Part shown: one piece after another, positions 33,001 through 46,026 of the stretch
Numbering within the stretch: position 1 is the stretch's first letter
Layout of the letters: each line of letters starts with the position of its first letter
Source of the DNA: Cliona cf. orientalis
Taxonomy: Eukaryota > Porifera > Demospongiae > Clionaida > Clionaidae
Reading direction: 5' to 3'
DNA: 64,000 nt
Assembly (NCBI GenBank): GCA_963930775.1
Contig: OZ005700.1
Location: forward strand, 8,256,609 to 8,320,608
Translations under genes and position numbers: made by a program
Notes under the pieces: generated by a model
Told to the model about the DNA's origin: nothing
What the model saw: only the letters and a program-made list of their open reading frames with translations
Databases searched by the model: none

Positions 33001-34542
33001 AACGATGAGGGGCCTGATAGCTGCTTTTATAGATTGCCATCATCTTGACATAGCTACAACGCAGCATTAAATTTTGTGCGACGTGACTACGGGCCTCCAG
33101 AGAAGAAGAAAGGGTGTAACCCTCACGCTGTCAATAATCCAACAGGGAGCTGTATAAAAATCAATTTGCTGTATAGTAGAAGGCATGATCGTCACGCCCC
33201 CTCCAGCATGAGTACATGACCGTCACGCCCCCTAATGTTACATAACCGCGGATGAGGCGTGATGGTTACACCCAGCATGCAGGTCATTGGAATGTGCACA
33301 ATCCTGAGCATGCGTAATGCCTCATCTGCAGGGATACAATACTGGATACAGGTACAAAGGCCTTGGCCTGCTGGAGCCTGGAACTGGCACACCCACCATC
33401 AACAGGAGGGACAGAATCAAACCTAGTGGAGAAAACAGAACAGAGGTGCTGCTGAAAAAACTATTGTGCAGTTTTATTATCAATATAATACTGTGTGTAT
33501 GTATGTAATGCAGCACGGTTAATTTTTTATTGCAATAATTCATAGGATCACTGGGACTTTCTGGATGATAAGAAACTGGCTCCTGATGAGCCGTTAACAA
33601 AGGCAAAGTACCTCAGACAAGCCGCCACACATGCAGCTGCAAAACTTGATGAATCGAAGAATGCCACTGCAAGTAGCCCCAGAGACTCTTCAAGAAAGGT
33701 AGCTATTAAAATAATAGCATATTACTTGATTTAATAATTTGGCAATCAATGATGGCCTGCAGGTACTGAGCAAAACATTCAAATCGTCCCTCTCTGATGA
33801 AGAACCCCAGAGCCTCACTCCACTGGAACATATACAACAAACAGCAAAGCGGGTGGCTCAGTCTACAGGAGAAGCAGTGGAGAGACTTCAGTCTAAGAGA
33901 GCACTACCTAAGCCGCCGGGTCACTTGGCAAATCATGATGATCTGGAAGATGAGACACTCACCCCTTTACAACGTGCTCAGCTAACAGCAGAGAGGGTGG
34001 CTCGCTCTACGGGAGAAGCTGTAGAGAGGCTACAGGGATCCAAACTAGATCAAAGTCCACACCAGGCCACAACTGGAGAACGGCCAAAATTACTGGGGAG
34101 CAAAAACAATACTATGAGATCTCATCATCACACCACTCCAAAGAGGCATGTCGCTCCCGACACACGTAAGCTTGAGAATATGCGTGACGTGGAGCACAAA
34201 TCTGGCCTCAGTCCGCTAGAAAGAGCGGAAATTACAGCAAAAAGAGTGGCCTTGTCTACAGGAAAATCTCTGGAGAGATTGAGCAAATCACAAACTGAAA
34301 GTGGACTGCAACATTCTCCACCTCTATTCGAAAGTACTGAGTCAGGATCGGACACAAGTACTAGTGGTTCAGAATGCTCTAGATCTACTAATTCTGAAAC
34401 CAGATTAGCTTCAGCTGATCGTTTGGCTGATCTTGATCACTTGAGCTCACTAGAGAGAGTGAGACGTACAGCAGAGATGGTTGCCGATTCTACAGGTGCA
34501 GCAGTTCAGAAGCTATCAAGCTCTCTTTCAGACAGCATTTAG
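30100..34542 (+). CDS. Adducin-like protein with a four-repeat tail
   Basis: Nine phase-consistent exons give 738 residues: 30100-30579, 30778-31008, 31064-31114, 31178-31291, 31368-31466, 31519-31713, 33332-33445, 33546-33698 and 33763-34542. The head is the class II aldolase-like domain of adducin: [90 protein letters not shown] and [10 protein letters not shown] match the adducin neck. Adducins cap actin filaments and link them to spectrin under the membrane. Instead of the Lys-rich MARCKS-like end of vertebrate adducins, the tail has four copies of a 26-residue repeat. The ATG at 30100 is chosen because upstream in-frame sequence does not look coding. The 1,618 bp sixth intron contains an antisense oxidoreductase gene. 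Confidence 0.88.
31764..31784. repeat. Poly-G run of 21 in adducin intron
   Basis: Twenty-one consecutive G about 50 bp after the donor of the sixth adducin intron. It could form G-quadruplex in the transcript; assembly length is uncertain. Confidence 0.9.
31821..31826 (-). promoter_or_regulatory. Probable polyadenylation signal of oxidoreductase copy 1
   Basis: AATAAA on the minus strand, about 90 bp after the stop of the nested oxidoreductase gene. Confidence 0.5.
31917..32906 (-). CDS. Quinone oxidoreductase, zeta-crystallin (CRYZ)-like, copy 1, nested in adducin intron
   Basis: Intronless 329-residue medium-chain reductase. It starts [20 protein letters not shown] and has [29 protein letters not shown] and the nucleotide-binding loop [11 protein letters not shown], ending [11 protein letters not shown], all as in CRYZ. 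The family reduces quinones with NADPH as a one-electron, zinc-free enzyme; the zinc-binding Cys pattern of alcohol dehydrogenases is absent. It lies wholly inside the sixth intron of adducin on the opposite strand. A TATA-like box is 118 bp upstream and a polyadenylation signal 90 bp downstream, so it looks like a complete independent gene. It is closest to copy 2. Activity is inferred from intact motifs. Confidence 0.9.
   Translation of the reverse strand: MATMNAVQVRKFGGPEVLEYSTNVPRPKPGPDDVLVRIKAVGVNPVDVLIRTGSFGPQKFPYIPGADFAGIVEELGSNVTDLKVGQRVYGSDLTAPDGMKAYAQFIAIKHNLVHPLHDNLTFSQGASLPIPYFTAYRALYHIAQAKPGETVFVHGASGGVGIAVVQIASGLGLTVIGTASTPEGQELAKKAGAHFIFNHYEEDYLEKVKEAAGGRGIDLIVESIADKNLKKDISLIRDKGRIVVVGGVTDIAINPLDVFVHEVVIKGVMIYNITNDELFETREALYAGAKAGWLNPYIWKEFPLEKAADAQVLLKSGSGARGKIILTVN
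33024..33032 (-). promoter_or_regulatory. TATA box, oxidoreductase copy 1
   Basis: CTATAAAAG on the minus strand, 118 bp before the ATG. Boxes in similar positions occur upstream of the other three copies. Confidence 0.65.
33814..34518 (+). repeat. Four coding 78-bp repeats in adducin tail
   Basis: Copies at 33814-33891, 33958-34035, 34207-34284 and 34441-34518, each encoding 26 residues. Key positions: Leu-[Ser/Thr]-x-Leu at 1-4, Thr-Ala at 10-11, Val-Ala at 14-15, Ser-Thr-Gly at 17-19 and Leu at 25. Spacers are of unequal length (66, 171 and 156 bp) and rich in Ser, Asp and Pro. The heptad-like spacing of Leu, Ala and Val suggests an amphipathic helix. I do not recognise the repeat. Confidence 0.9.
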
Positions 34543-34914
34543 TTTTTTGTTGTGTGAATTATCCTTACTCAAAGATAAGTAACAGACCACATATTATGCA
34601 TGGGGCTACATTAATTTTAGTGAATTGTGGGCGTGTGGTTACTATCAAGGCATGTATTAAAGAATGAGATTATAATAGTTGTAACAAAAGAGTCAAAAGA
34701 CTACAGACACAATAGTGAATCGATCAATTCCAATTATTGCAAGAAAAGAATAGGAATTTAAAGCACCCAATTGAATGCTTGACAACAAGATAATATAACT
34801 ACACTTCAAATTTTCAACTAAGTAATTGCAGTTCCAACTATATAGCTATATACAAGGTTTACTGTCAGCCTACACACGACATTCTATATACCTAATAATT
34901 AGAATTCCATTAGT
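34543..34914. other. Spacer between adducin stop and oxidoreductase copy 2 stop
   Basis: AT-rich convergent 3' flanks. No further exon or element recognised. Confidence 0.45.
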
Positions 34915-35904
34915 TTAGTTAGCGGTTAGAATAATCTTTCCACGAGCTCCTGCTCCACTTTTGAGGAGAGTGTGAGCATCGGCTGCTTTCTCGAGGGGGA
35001 ACTCCTTCCAGATGTAGGGGCTCAGCCATCCTGCCTTTGCTCCAGCATAGAGGGCCTCCCTGGTCTCAAATAGCTGATCGTCATTGATGTTGTAGATGAA
35101 CACTCCCTTCACGGTAACCTCATTGGCGAATATATTCACAGGATTGAGTGGAATTTCAGTAGCACCTCCAACAATAACGATTCGACCTTGTTTGCGAATG
35201 AGACCGAGGTCCTTCACCAAATTTTTATCAGCGATGCCTTCAATGATTACGTCAATTCCTTTTTTACCAGCAGCCTCTTTCACTTTCTCTAGGTAGCCCT
35301 CCTCGTAGTGGTTGAAAATAAAGTGAGCTCCAGCTTTCTTGGCAAGCTCCTGGCCTTCTGGGGTGCTGGCTGTTCCGATCACAGTCAGCCCAAGACCACT
35401 GGCAATCTGGACAACTGCAATACCTACACCTCCACTGGCTCCGTGAACGAATACGGTCTCACCAGGCTTGGCTTGAGCAAGGGTAAAGAGAGCTCTGTAT
35501 GCAGTGAAGTAGGGGATAGGAAGGCTAGCTCCTTGTGAGAAGGTGAGTTTATCGTGAAGAGGGTGAACAAGGTTGTGCTTGACAGCAATGAATTCAGCGT
35601 AGGCTTTCATTGCATTCGGAGCAGTCAGGTCCGATCCATAGATTCGCTGTCCCACCTTCAAATCAGTCACATTGCTTCCAACTTCTTCAATTACACCAGC
35701 AAAATCAGCTCCTGGGATGTAGGGAAATTGCTGTGGGCCGAATGCTCCAATTCGTATGACTACATCGACTGGGTTGACTCCAACAGCCTTGATTCGAACA
35801 AGCACATCATCTGGCCCTGGCTTGGGACGGGGTACATTGGTGCTGTATTCCAGCACCTCTGGTCCTCCAAACTTGTGCACTTGGATAGCGTTCATGGTAG
35901 CCAT
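34915..35904 (-). CDS. Quinone oxidoreductase, CRYZ-like, copy 2
   Basis: Intronless, 329 residues, same length as copy 1 and its closest paralogue here. Starts [20 protein letters not shown]; has [19 protein letters not shown] and the NADPH loop [11 protein letters not shown]; ends [11 protein letters not shown]. Start chosen to match its paralogues. The frame is open upstream to 36042 and would add 46 residues (beginning MYRVQGDVACTVWRLYST), more likely 5'UTR because the TATA-like box at 35993 falls inside that extension. Expected to reduce quinones or similar enones with NADPH in the cytosol. Confidence 0.9.
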   Translation of the reverse strand: MATMNAIQVHKFGGPEVLEYSTNVPRPKPGPDDVLVRIKAVGVNPVDVVIRIGAFGPQQFPYIPGADFAGVIEEVGSNVTDLKVGQRIYGSDLTAPNAMKAYAEFIAVKHNLVHPLHDKLTFSQGASLPIPYFTAYRALFTLAQAKPGETVFVHGASGGVGIAVVQIASGLGLTVIGTASTPEGQELAKKAGAHFIFNHYEEGYLEKVKEAAGKKGIDVIIEGIADKNLVKDLGLIRKQGRIVIVGGATEIPLNPVNIFANEVTVKGVFIYNINDDQLFETREALYAGAKAGWLSPYIWKEFPLEKAADAHTLLKSGAGARGKIILTAN

Positions 35905-35992
35905 TTCAGTCTGCCGCCAGCTGTCCTGTGGAAGAAGTATCGATTCCTTGGAGATGAGACTCAGAGAGGTCGATATTGGCTTCTTGCTCGTG

Positions 35993-36001
35993 CTATATAA
36001 C
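35993..36001 (-). promoter_or_regulatory. TATA-like box, oxidoreductase copy 2
   Basis: GTTATATAG on the minus strand, about 89 bp before the ATG. Confidence 0.55.
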
Positions 36002-36311
36002 CGCCACACCGTGCAAGCCACATCCCCTTGCACGCGATACAAGGGAGCAACCTCACGTTTTCAGGCCTGACCATTTACGTCATACTGGGTACTTGGTCGT
36101 GCCTGTGGTATAGGCATCAAATTGCACGTCTCCTATTCCCAGCGCGTGCATGAAGGGGGCTGGGCACGAGACTAGTGCCAGTGATGTGGTTTAATAGCTG
36201 TGATAATTATAGCTAGCTACAAGCTTCATAGCGCATCAAATTCGTATGCATGCAGGCCTAGGTATAATATTATTACAAGACTTGCATTAGCTAGAGCTCT
36301 TGATTGGCAGC

Positions 36312-38312
36312 TTAGTTCACGGTCAAGATAATCTTTCCACGAGCTCCTGCTCCACTTTTAAGGTAGCATCAAAGTGCGTGGGCGTGAGCGTCAGGATTGG
36401 CTAATTTAATTAGCGAATCGTGAAGGGGCGTGGCCGAAGAGCCCATACGAGTGCTTTTGGTCGAAGGTGGGCGTGTCCAGAATCGGCCAGGGATGATTAT
36501 GCGCGTGTAATTAGCGACCGGAAGTGGCCCCTGAAGAAAACACCGGTAATTGCCCACTTCAAAGCAAGATCAAAGCATTCTTTCTTAACTATTAACCGCA
36601 ACGACAAAAAAAAAAAAAAAGAAAAAAAAAGGTTAATTAGGCCTAATTAAGCATGTGGGCGTGTTCCTGGCACTGTGTGGAGTGTGTGCGTGTGCGTTAA
36701 TGCAGGTTTTATTGCTTCCGATTGGGCGTGGCTTCACGGGCCAGTGCTTGGACATCGGGGCCGGGGACTTGGCTGCGGCGATAGGTGGGCGTGTCCCGGA
36801 TGCGGTGGTGACCTTTGAACCCGGCCAGGAGGCTTTGGGGGCGTGGCAGGAGGTCAAAGGTGAGGCCATGTCAGTTAATGAGGCACTGTACGGCGGTGCG
36901 ATCGAGGGGCCTGTACGGCTGGACGGAAGCTGACGATGGTTTGAAGCGGATGTGGTTGCGATGACGTGTTGTTACTCCGCCCACACAGGAAATGAGGTGA
37001 GCTCTTGCGTGGGCGGTGTGGCAGAACGGCCTCCAAGTGTTTGTGTGTGTTTTGGCCTTGAGGAAGCTGTGTGTTTTAATTGGGATTGATTGTGGGCTTC
37101 CGGTGGACATCCGGTGGTTAGTAGGCACTTGATTGAGAATGGTGGTCCTTGGGGAACAGGGTGGGGCTGTTTTGGGCGTGGCCTGGCCCCTCCCTTCCGG
37201 CTCGGCTTCCGGTCCATGGAGGATATTAAATGAACACTTCCGGCTCTAGCAGCCACACCCCTGAGACCTGTGCAATTAAAAGGGCGTGGTTACACAACAT
37301 GCACCTCACTAATGACTTTGATGTGGTTTAGGTGTCATATCCCCCACCTCACGCCCACGCACTTTAATGCTACCTTAAGGAGAGTGTGAGCATCGGCTGC
37401 TTTCTCGAGGGGGAACTCCTTCCAGATGTAGGGGCTCAGCCATCCTGCCTTTGCTCCAGCATAGAGGGCCTCCCTGGTCTCAAATACCTCTTTATCATCA
37501 ATTCTGTGGAGGGATACTCCTTTCACGGTAATCTCACGAGCAAATATGTCCACCGGATTGATGGTAACGTCAGTAGCTCCACCAATGATAATGATTTTGC
37601 CTGTATCTCTCACAAGGCCAATATCTTTTTTTAGATTCTTGTCGGCAACATTTTCAAGAATCACATGGATTCCTTTTTTACCAGCAGCTTCTTTTACTTT
37701 CTCAAGGTAGCCTTCCTTGTAGTGGTTGAAAATAAAGTGGGCTCCAGCTTTCTTTACGAGTTCCTGACCTTCTGGGGTGCTGGCTGTTCCGATCACAGTC
37801 AGCCCAAGACCACTGGCAATCTGGACAGCTGCAATACCTACACCTCCACTGGCTCCGTGAATGAAGATAGTCTCACCAGGCTTGGCTTGAGCAAGGTGGT
37901 AGAGAGCCCTGTATGCAGTGAAGTAGGGCACAAAAATGCTGGCTCCTTGTGAAAACGTCAGCTTCTCGTGAAGTGGATGGATGAAATTGTGTCTTACTGC
38001 AATAAATTGAGCATAGGAGCTTATTCCAAAAAGATTCGATCCATAGACTCGCTGTTCCACCTTCACAGTAGTCACATTGCTTCCAATTTCTTCAACAATA
38101 CCAGCAAAATCAATACCCAGGATAATGGGAAAAGGTGGATAGAAAGGAAACTGTCCTGATCGTATGACTACATCGACTGGGTTGACTCCCACAGCCTTGA
38201 TTTGAACGAGCACGTCATCTGGCCCTGGCTTGGGACGGGGTACATTGGTGCTGTACTCCAGCACCTCTGGTCCTCCAAATTTGTGTATCTGGACAGCATT
38301 CATCGTAGCCAT
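36312..38312 (-). pseudogene. Quinone oxidoreductase, CRYZ-like, copy 3, split by a transposable element
   Basis: Single-exon reading frame from [20 protein letters not shown] at 38312 down to ..AHTLLK at 37375. The last 14 codons ([14 protein letters not shown] and stop) lie at 36312-36361, on the other side of a 1,013 bp inserted element. Removing the element plus one TTAA restores the frame exactly. Read-through makes a 325-residue protein whose native end is replaced by about a dozen residues encoded by the element (VALKCVGVRWGI). The NADPH loop [11 protein letters not shown] and the rest of the enzyme are intact. It may be inactive, truncated, or partly rescued by splicing; the insertion looks young because its ends are almost identical. 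Confidence 0.85.
36362..37374. mobile_element. 1,013-bp non-autonomous DNA transposon with TTAA target duplication
   Basis: Terminal inverted repeats of about 27 bp beginning GGTAGCATYAAAGTGCGTGG, with one mismatch (C/T at position 9). Flanked by TTAA at 36358-36361 and 37375-37378, duplicated against the uninterrupted paralogues. The interior is GC-rich compared with its surroundings and studded with GGGCGTG motifs. Its open frames do not resemble a transposase, so it would have to be mobilised in trans. TTAA duplication is typical of piggyBac elements, but the tips do not begin with the usual CC. Confidence 0.88.
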
Positions 38313-38686
38313 TTAGTCTTTGGATCTGCACTGAATCCGCTGGCAATGATTTTGAATGACAGCTGAGGACCCTGACTTGTCACAAGTTCTCTAGACTGGA
38401 ACAGGCTTGCTTTATGTGACCCTGAGGAAAAACCACCCAGACATGCGCTGTAATTAGCTCTTGGCCCTGTGGGTGGATATTACATAATAGTGATTGATAT
38501 TCCAAAACATAAACTGGGTAACATGTATACAATTCAGCATACAAATTCGTACTCATTTTAAGCCAAAATTACTCCTTACGGTAAAACTTTTTCTCTAGTA
38601 ATAATTACTATTATCTGCTGCTGATAATCATGTTTGCATGGTAGCTAGAGTGTTCTACAACAAAGGCTATACTGCAGACTAGCTTC
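38313..38686. other. Spacer between oxidoreductase copies 3 and 4
   Basis: Upstream region of copy 3 and 3' flank of copy 4. No additional gene seen. Confidence 0.45.
38409..38416 (-). promoter_or_regulatory. TATA-like box, oxidoreductase copy 3
   Basis: CATAAAGC on the minus strand, about 97 bp before the ATG. Weaker than at copies 1 and 4. Confidence 0.4.
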
Positions 38687-39670
38687 TTAATTAACAGTCA
38701 GGATAACTTTTCCACGAGCTCCTGATCCACTCTTGAGGAGAGCAAGAGCATCGGCTATCTTCTCGAGAGGAAATTCCTTCCAGATGTAGGGGTTCAGCCA
38801 TCCTACCTTTGCTCCAGCAGAGAGGGCCTCCCTGGTCTCAAACAGCTGATTGTCAGTGATTTTGAAGAGGGACAGACCTTTCACAAGAATCTCGTGCAAA
38901 AGTGTGTCTATCACATTGACGGCTGCATCAGGAGCTCTTGATCCTATGAGAATGATTCTGCCTTGGTCTCGTACAAGGCCAATATCTTTCCTCAGATTCT
39001 TGTCTCCACTATTTTCAAGAATTAAGTCAATTCCTCTTTCATCAGCAGCCTCCTTTATTTTCTCAAGGTAGCCTTCCTCATAGTGGTTGAAAACAAAGTG
39101 GGCTCCAGCTTTCTTTACGAGTTCCTGGCCTTCTGGGGTGCTGGCTGTTCCAATCACAGTCAGCCCAAGACCACTGGCAATCTGGACAGCTGCAATACCT
39201 ACACCTCCACTGGCTCCGTGAACTAATACAGTCTCACCAGGCTTGGCTTGACCGAGATGGCAAAGAGCTCTGTATGCAGTGAAATAGGGCACAAAAATGC
39301 TGGCTCCTTGTGAAAATGTCAGTTGGTCATGAAGTGGATGGACGCAGTTTTGTCTTATTGCAACATATTGAGCATAGGAACCCATTTTTTGAAGATCTCC
39401 TCCATAAACTCGCTGTCCCACCTTCAAAGTAGTCACATTGCTTCCAATCTCTTCAATAATGCCAGAAAATTCCATTCCAGGGATATAAGGAAGCGGTGGT
39501 GGTACAAAAGTTCCAGTCGCAATAAACTCATCGACTGGGTTGACTCCAGCAGCCTTGATTCGGACGAGTACATCATCTGGCCCTGGCTTGGGATGGGGTA
39601 CATTGGTGCTGTACTCCAGCACCTCTGGTCCTCCAAACTTGTGCACCTGGACAGCATTCATCGTAGCCAT
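38687..39670 (-). CDS. Quinone oxidoreductase, CRYZ-like, copy 4
   Basis: Intronless, 327 residues, starting [20 protein letters not shown] by analogy with its paralogues; the frame is open upstream to 39694. It has [19 protein letters not shown] and the NADPH loop [11 protein letters not shown], and ends GARGKVILTVN. It is the most diverged in the substrate-side segment (DEFIATGTFVPPPLP) and near GLSLFKITDNQ, so substrate choice may differ. It heads the array and is divergent from the copine gene. Confidence 0.89.
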   Translation of the reverse strand: MATMNAVQVHKFGGPEVLEYSTNVPHPKPGPDDVLVRIKAAGVNPVDEFIATGTFVPPPLPYIPGMEFSGIIEEIGSNVTTLKVGQRVYGGDLQKMGSYAQYVAIRQNCVHPLHDQLTFSQGASIFVPYFTAYRALCHLGQAKPGETVLVHGASGGVGIAAVQIASGLGLTVIGTASTPEGQELVKKAGAHFVFNHYEEGYLEKIKEAADERGIDLILENSGDKNLRKDIGLVRDQGRIILIGSRAPDAAVNVIDTLLHEILVKGLSLFKITDNQLFETREALSAGAKVGWLNPYIWKEFPLEKIADALALLKSGSGARGKVILTVN

Positions 39671-40109
39671 AATTTTCAGAAGATTCCCCGTCAAAGTTTT
39701 ATTATTATTATTATTATTATACTAGCAGCAGCAGCAGTGTTGTGGTATCTTGAACTTCTCAGTGGCTGATGAGCCCTACTGGTTGGTTTTATAGCCACTG
39801 GGATAGCTCCTTGCTGGGTGTAGCATACAGTGTACTGCTTACAATACCACGCCACAGGGTGTGGTAGGTATTGTCAGCATCTTTTACTAATAATTATAAC
39901 CACAATGATATTATTTTTATGGCAAGACTAGACTCTGGAATGTGCAGAATGTATACGCGGCATACATAACGCAAGGCACGGATGAAGTGGGTGGGGCTGA
40001 TTCTATGACGCCATTGCTCATGACACGATATGACATCAACATGACCCTCGACCCGCGCCGGTACCACGTACGTACCCGTACCCGTACCCGACGCGACGCG
40101 AGCAGAGCG
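39671..40109. promoter_or_regulatory. Intergenic region between divergent oxidoreductase copy 4 and copine
   Basis: 439 bp between start codons. Includes ATT and GCA trinucleotide runs near 39705-39735, the copy 4 TATA box, and a short CGTACC hexamer repeat near 40063-40088 just before the copine ATG. Confidence 0.55.
39786..39794 (-). promoter_or_regulatory. TATA box, oxidoreductase copy 4
   Basis: CTATAAAAC on the minus strand, about 116 bp before the ATG. Confidence 0.6.
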
Positions 40110-43581
<3,472 letters not shown>

Positions 43582-44288
43582 ATGCAAAATGGGGACAACT
43601 TGTTCGCTATTATAATATTATATAGTCTATAGACTATGTGTATTGCTAAACTGAAAGTTATAGTGTGTGTTACATTAGTTGCAGATTAGCGAGAATTTAT
43701 CACTGTTTTTATAACAGCAGCTATAACAAGCAATGCAGTATTTTTGTATAAATATTATTATCTTGCAATCATGATCGATTTGTTTGCCCTCTTGCCTCAC
43801 TGTTTATGCAAATGAAGTCGATTTCAAAAGGCACGTAACCCCTCCCTGCACCAACAGCTCTATAATAGGTGGATGTTTTGGATAAAGTTGGGGTGAAAGT
43901 TGTGTATGTTAATAGCATTACTAGAGCCTCCACCTATAGTTATAGCACTTCACGACATGTGTCAGATACCCCCCGGTATGCCATGCCATACACATAACCG
44001 GATTGTTGATAGCACATAGTGTGTTGAAATAGTCACAACACTGATAACTTTTAACAGCTAGGTTCTTTGTTATAGAGAAAGCCTTTTGGATACAGCCACT
44101 AGTCAGTGGGGGACTTATTGGCTTCTAATAGTAAACAGTGAAGGTGATATTTTATAAGAATTGTGGAGCAAATCGACAGCCATACGGCACCTTCACTTAA
44201 TCAAAAGAGCACTTGATCGAAAGTTATTCCAGTAAACTACAGACTAGAACAGTAGCTACGTAGCTAGCTATCTGCTGCAGTCTCAGCA
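43582..44288. other. Spacer between copine and first collagen gene
   Basis: 3' flank of copine and upstream region of the collagen gene. No coding exon or TATA box was identified with confidence. Confidence 0.4.
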
Positions 44289-46026
44289 ATGAAGGCAGAG
44301 TATATCGTCCTGGCTACTGCAGTAGCAATTGTCATCATTGCTGCCAGCTGTGATGGTCAGTTCTGACTCAAATAGAGCATTATTGCATTGATTACTATAA
44401 TGCTTCACTGCACTATATAGCCACCTATTATTCTGAATCATCATCAGGAAGAAGACAATGGTCATCATATGGATATCGATGTGGCAAATGTAATAATGAG
44501 AGAAAAGAACGTTTGAAGGATGACTCTTAAGTTGTACTGGCTTTTTCTACCTTGCAGGTAAAGGAGCAAGAGGTGATAGAGGTCATATAGGCTACCCAGG
44601 AAGAACTGGAACTAAAGGAGAGCCAGGTCCTCCTGGGCCACCAGGAAAAAATGGCCAACCAGGTAGCTACAACTGAGATGTGCACGATCACTATCTTAAA
44701 ATTTAATGATCTCTGCATCTGCCATTTCTCTTTTTCACAGGATACTCTGGAAGACATGGTCAGAAAGGAGAAAAGGGAAGCCCGGGAAGACGTAAGTGAG
44801 CAACAGCAGCTATTGCCTATGCAAATCTCTAGTGCCAGTGGTAATCTTAGCATATTATGTCTTTTTGCATGAGCAGCAATTTTCATCAAAGGACTCAAGG
44901 GGTGCAAAGGAGAGGTAGGGGATCATGGACCTCAAGGTTTTCCCGGAGATAAAGGCCCTCAGGGGCCGAAAGGCACTCCTGGACGCAAAGGACCACCAGG
45001 ACTGACAGGTTAATTAATGTACCTCTAATGTAAAAGGTACTATTATTGAGTACAACCATTCTCATGCACTGCAGGAGCCAAAGGAGACCGAGGTAATAGG
45101 GGATTTCCAGGAGAGCCAGGAGAGCCAGGCCCACAAGGCCTCAGAGGTGATGATGGAACTCCAGGAAGACAAGGGCTAAAGGGTGACAGTGGAGCACCAG
45201 GAATGAAGGGAGAGAGAGGAAACCCAGGACCACAAGCACCGACCGTTCAAGGTCAGATTTGATCACTGTAACAGTACTGCTTCATTGTACTGTCAGTTTT
45301 AAGCTTGCACTGTAACAAAAATCAATATGCTGCATATACACACACTCACAGGAGAAAAAGGAGAGAAGGGAGCCAGTGGTAAGTACACAGTAGTTATACA
45401 TCCAGCTAGTACAGTCATATTATCACTGATTCTCTGTCATATTCATAGGTCTCTCTCGTGGTGGTAGCACCTACATTCGCTGGGGAAGAAACACATGTGA
45501 TAAAGGAGAAATTGTTTACAATGGGGTGGCGGTGGCAAGACAAGGCTCCAATCCAATCTGCCTGCCAAACTACGATCAGAGCAACGATGACATCAGCATG
45601 CAAAACGTCCCTCCTGTGTTTGATTTCGATCCAGCCGATCGTGCGAGCATTGAAGGAGAGAGCCAAGAACTCACCCCAGTCGGTGTCAGACACGACAACA
45701 ACATCCAATCTCGACTACTCTGTGCTTTGTGCTTTCTCCCGAGCCTACCAGTGCCCACCGTGATAGTAGGCACACAACTCTGCCCAAAGATTGGTGAGTG
45801 GAGGCTGGAATACTACGGGCAACTAGTGACTACTGCTAGCGACTACATCTGTGTGGATCTCGAGAGGGGTATAGCTATGCAGCTTCCCGAGGGGGACTTC
45901 ACGGCACCAAGCTTTGCTTATCTACTACAATCTGTGAATACTGACTGCCAAGGATCGATGCTTAGCTGTGCAGCTGGGAGGCGGTTTGAGGAAGTACCAT
46001 GTGCAGTCTGTACACGTGTCAGCTAA
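44289..46026 (+). CDS. Short-chain (spongin-type) collagen 1
   Basis: Secreted matrix protein. It starts with a signal peptide ([20 protein letters not shown]), then a Ser/Tyr-rich segment with a Cys pair, then about 40 Gly-X-Y triplets over several exons, broken by short imperfections such as [14 protein letters not shown]. The C-terminal non-collagenous domain begins [10 protein letters not shown] and has further Cys at [24 protein letters not shown] and VPCAVC. This matches the short-chain collagen C4 family of freshwater sponges and other invertebrates, which has been related to the type IV collagen NC1 domain. Introns in the collagenous part fall after the first base of a codon, nearly always Gly. 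A second such gene follows 0.9 kb downstream on the same strand, suggesting duplication. Confidence 0.87.

Noticed and set aside
36655-36933. Open frame within the TTAA element that might be a transposase fragment
   Set aside because: The protein is Gly/Ala/Val-rich because of GC-rich sequence and shows no DDE or other transposase motif.
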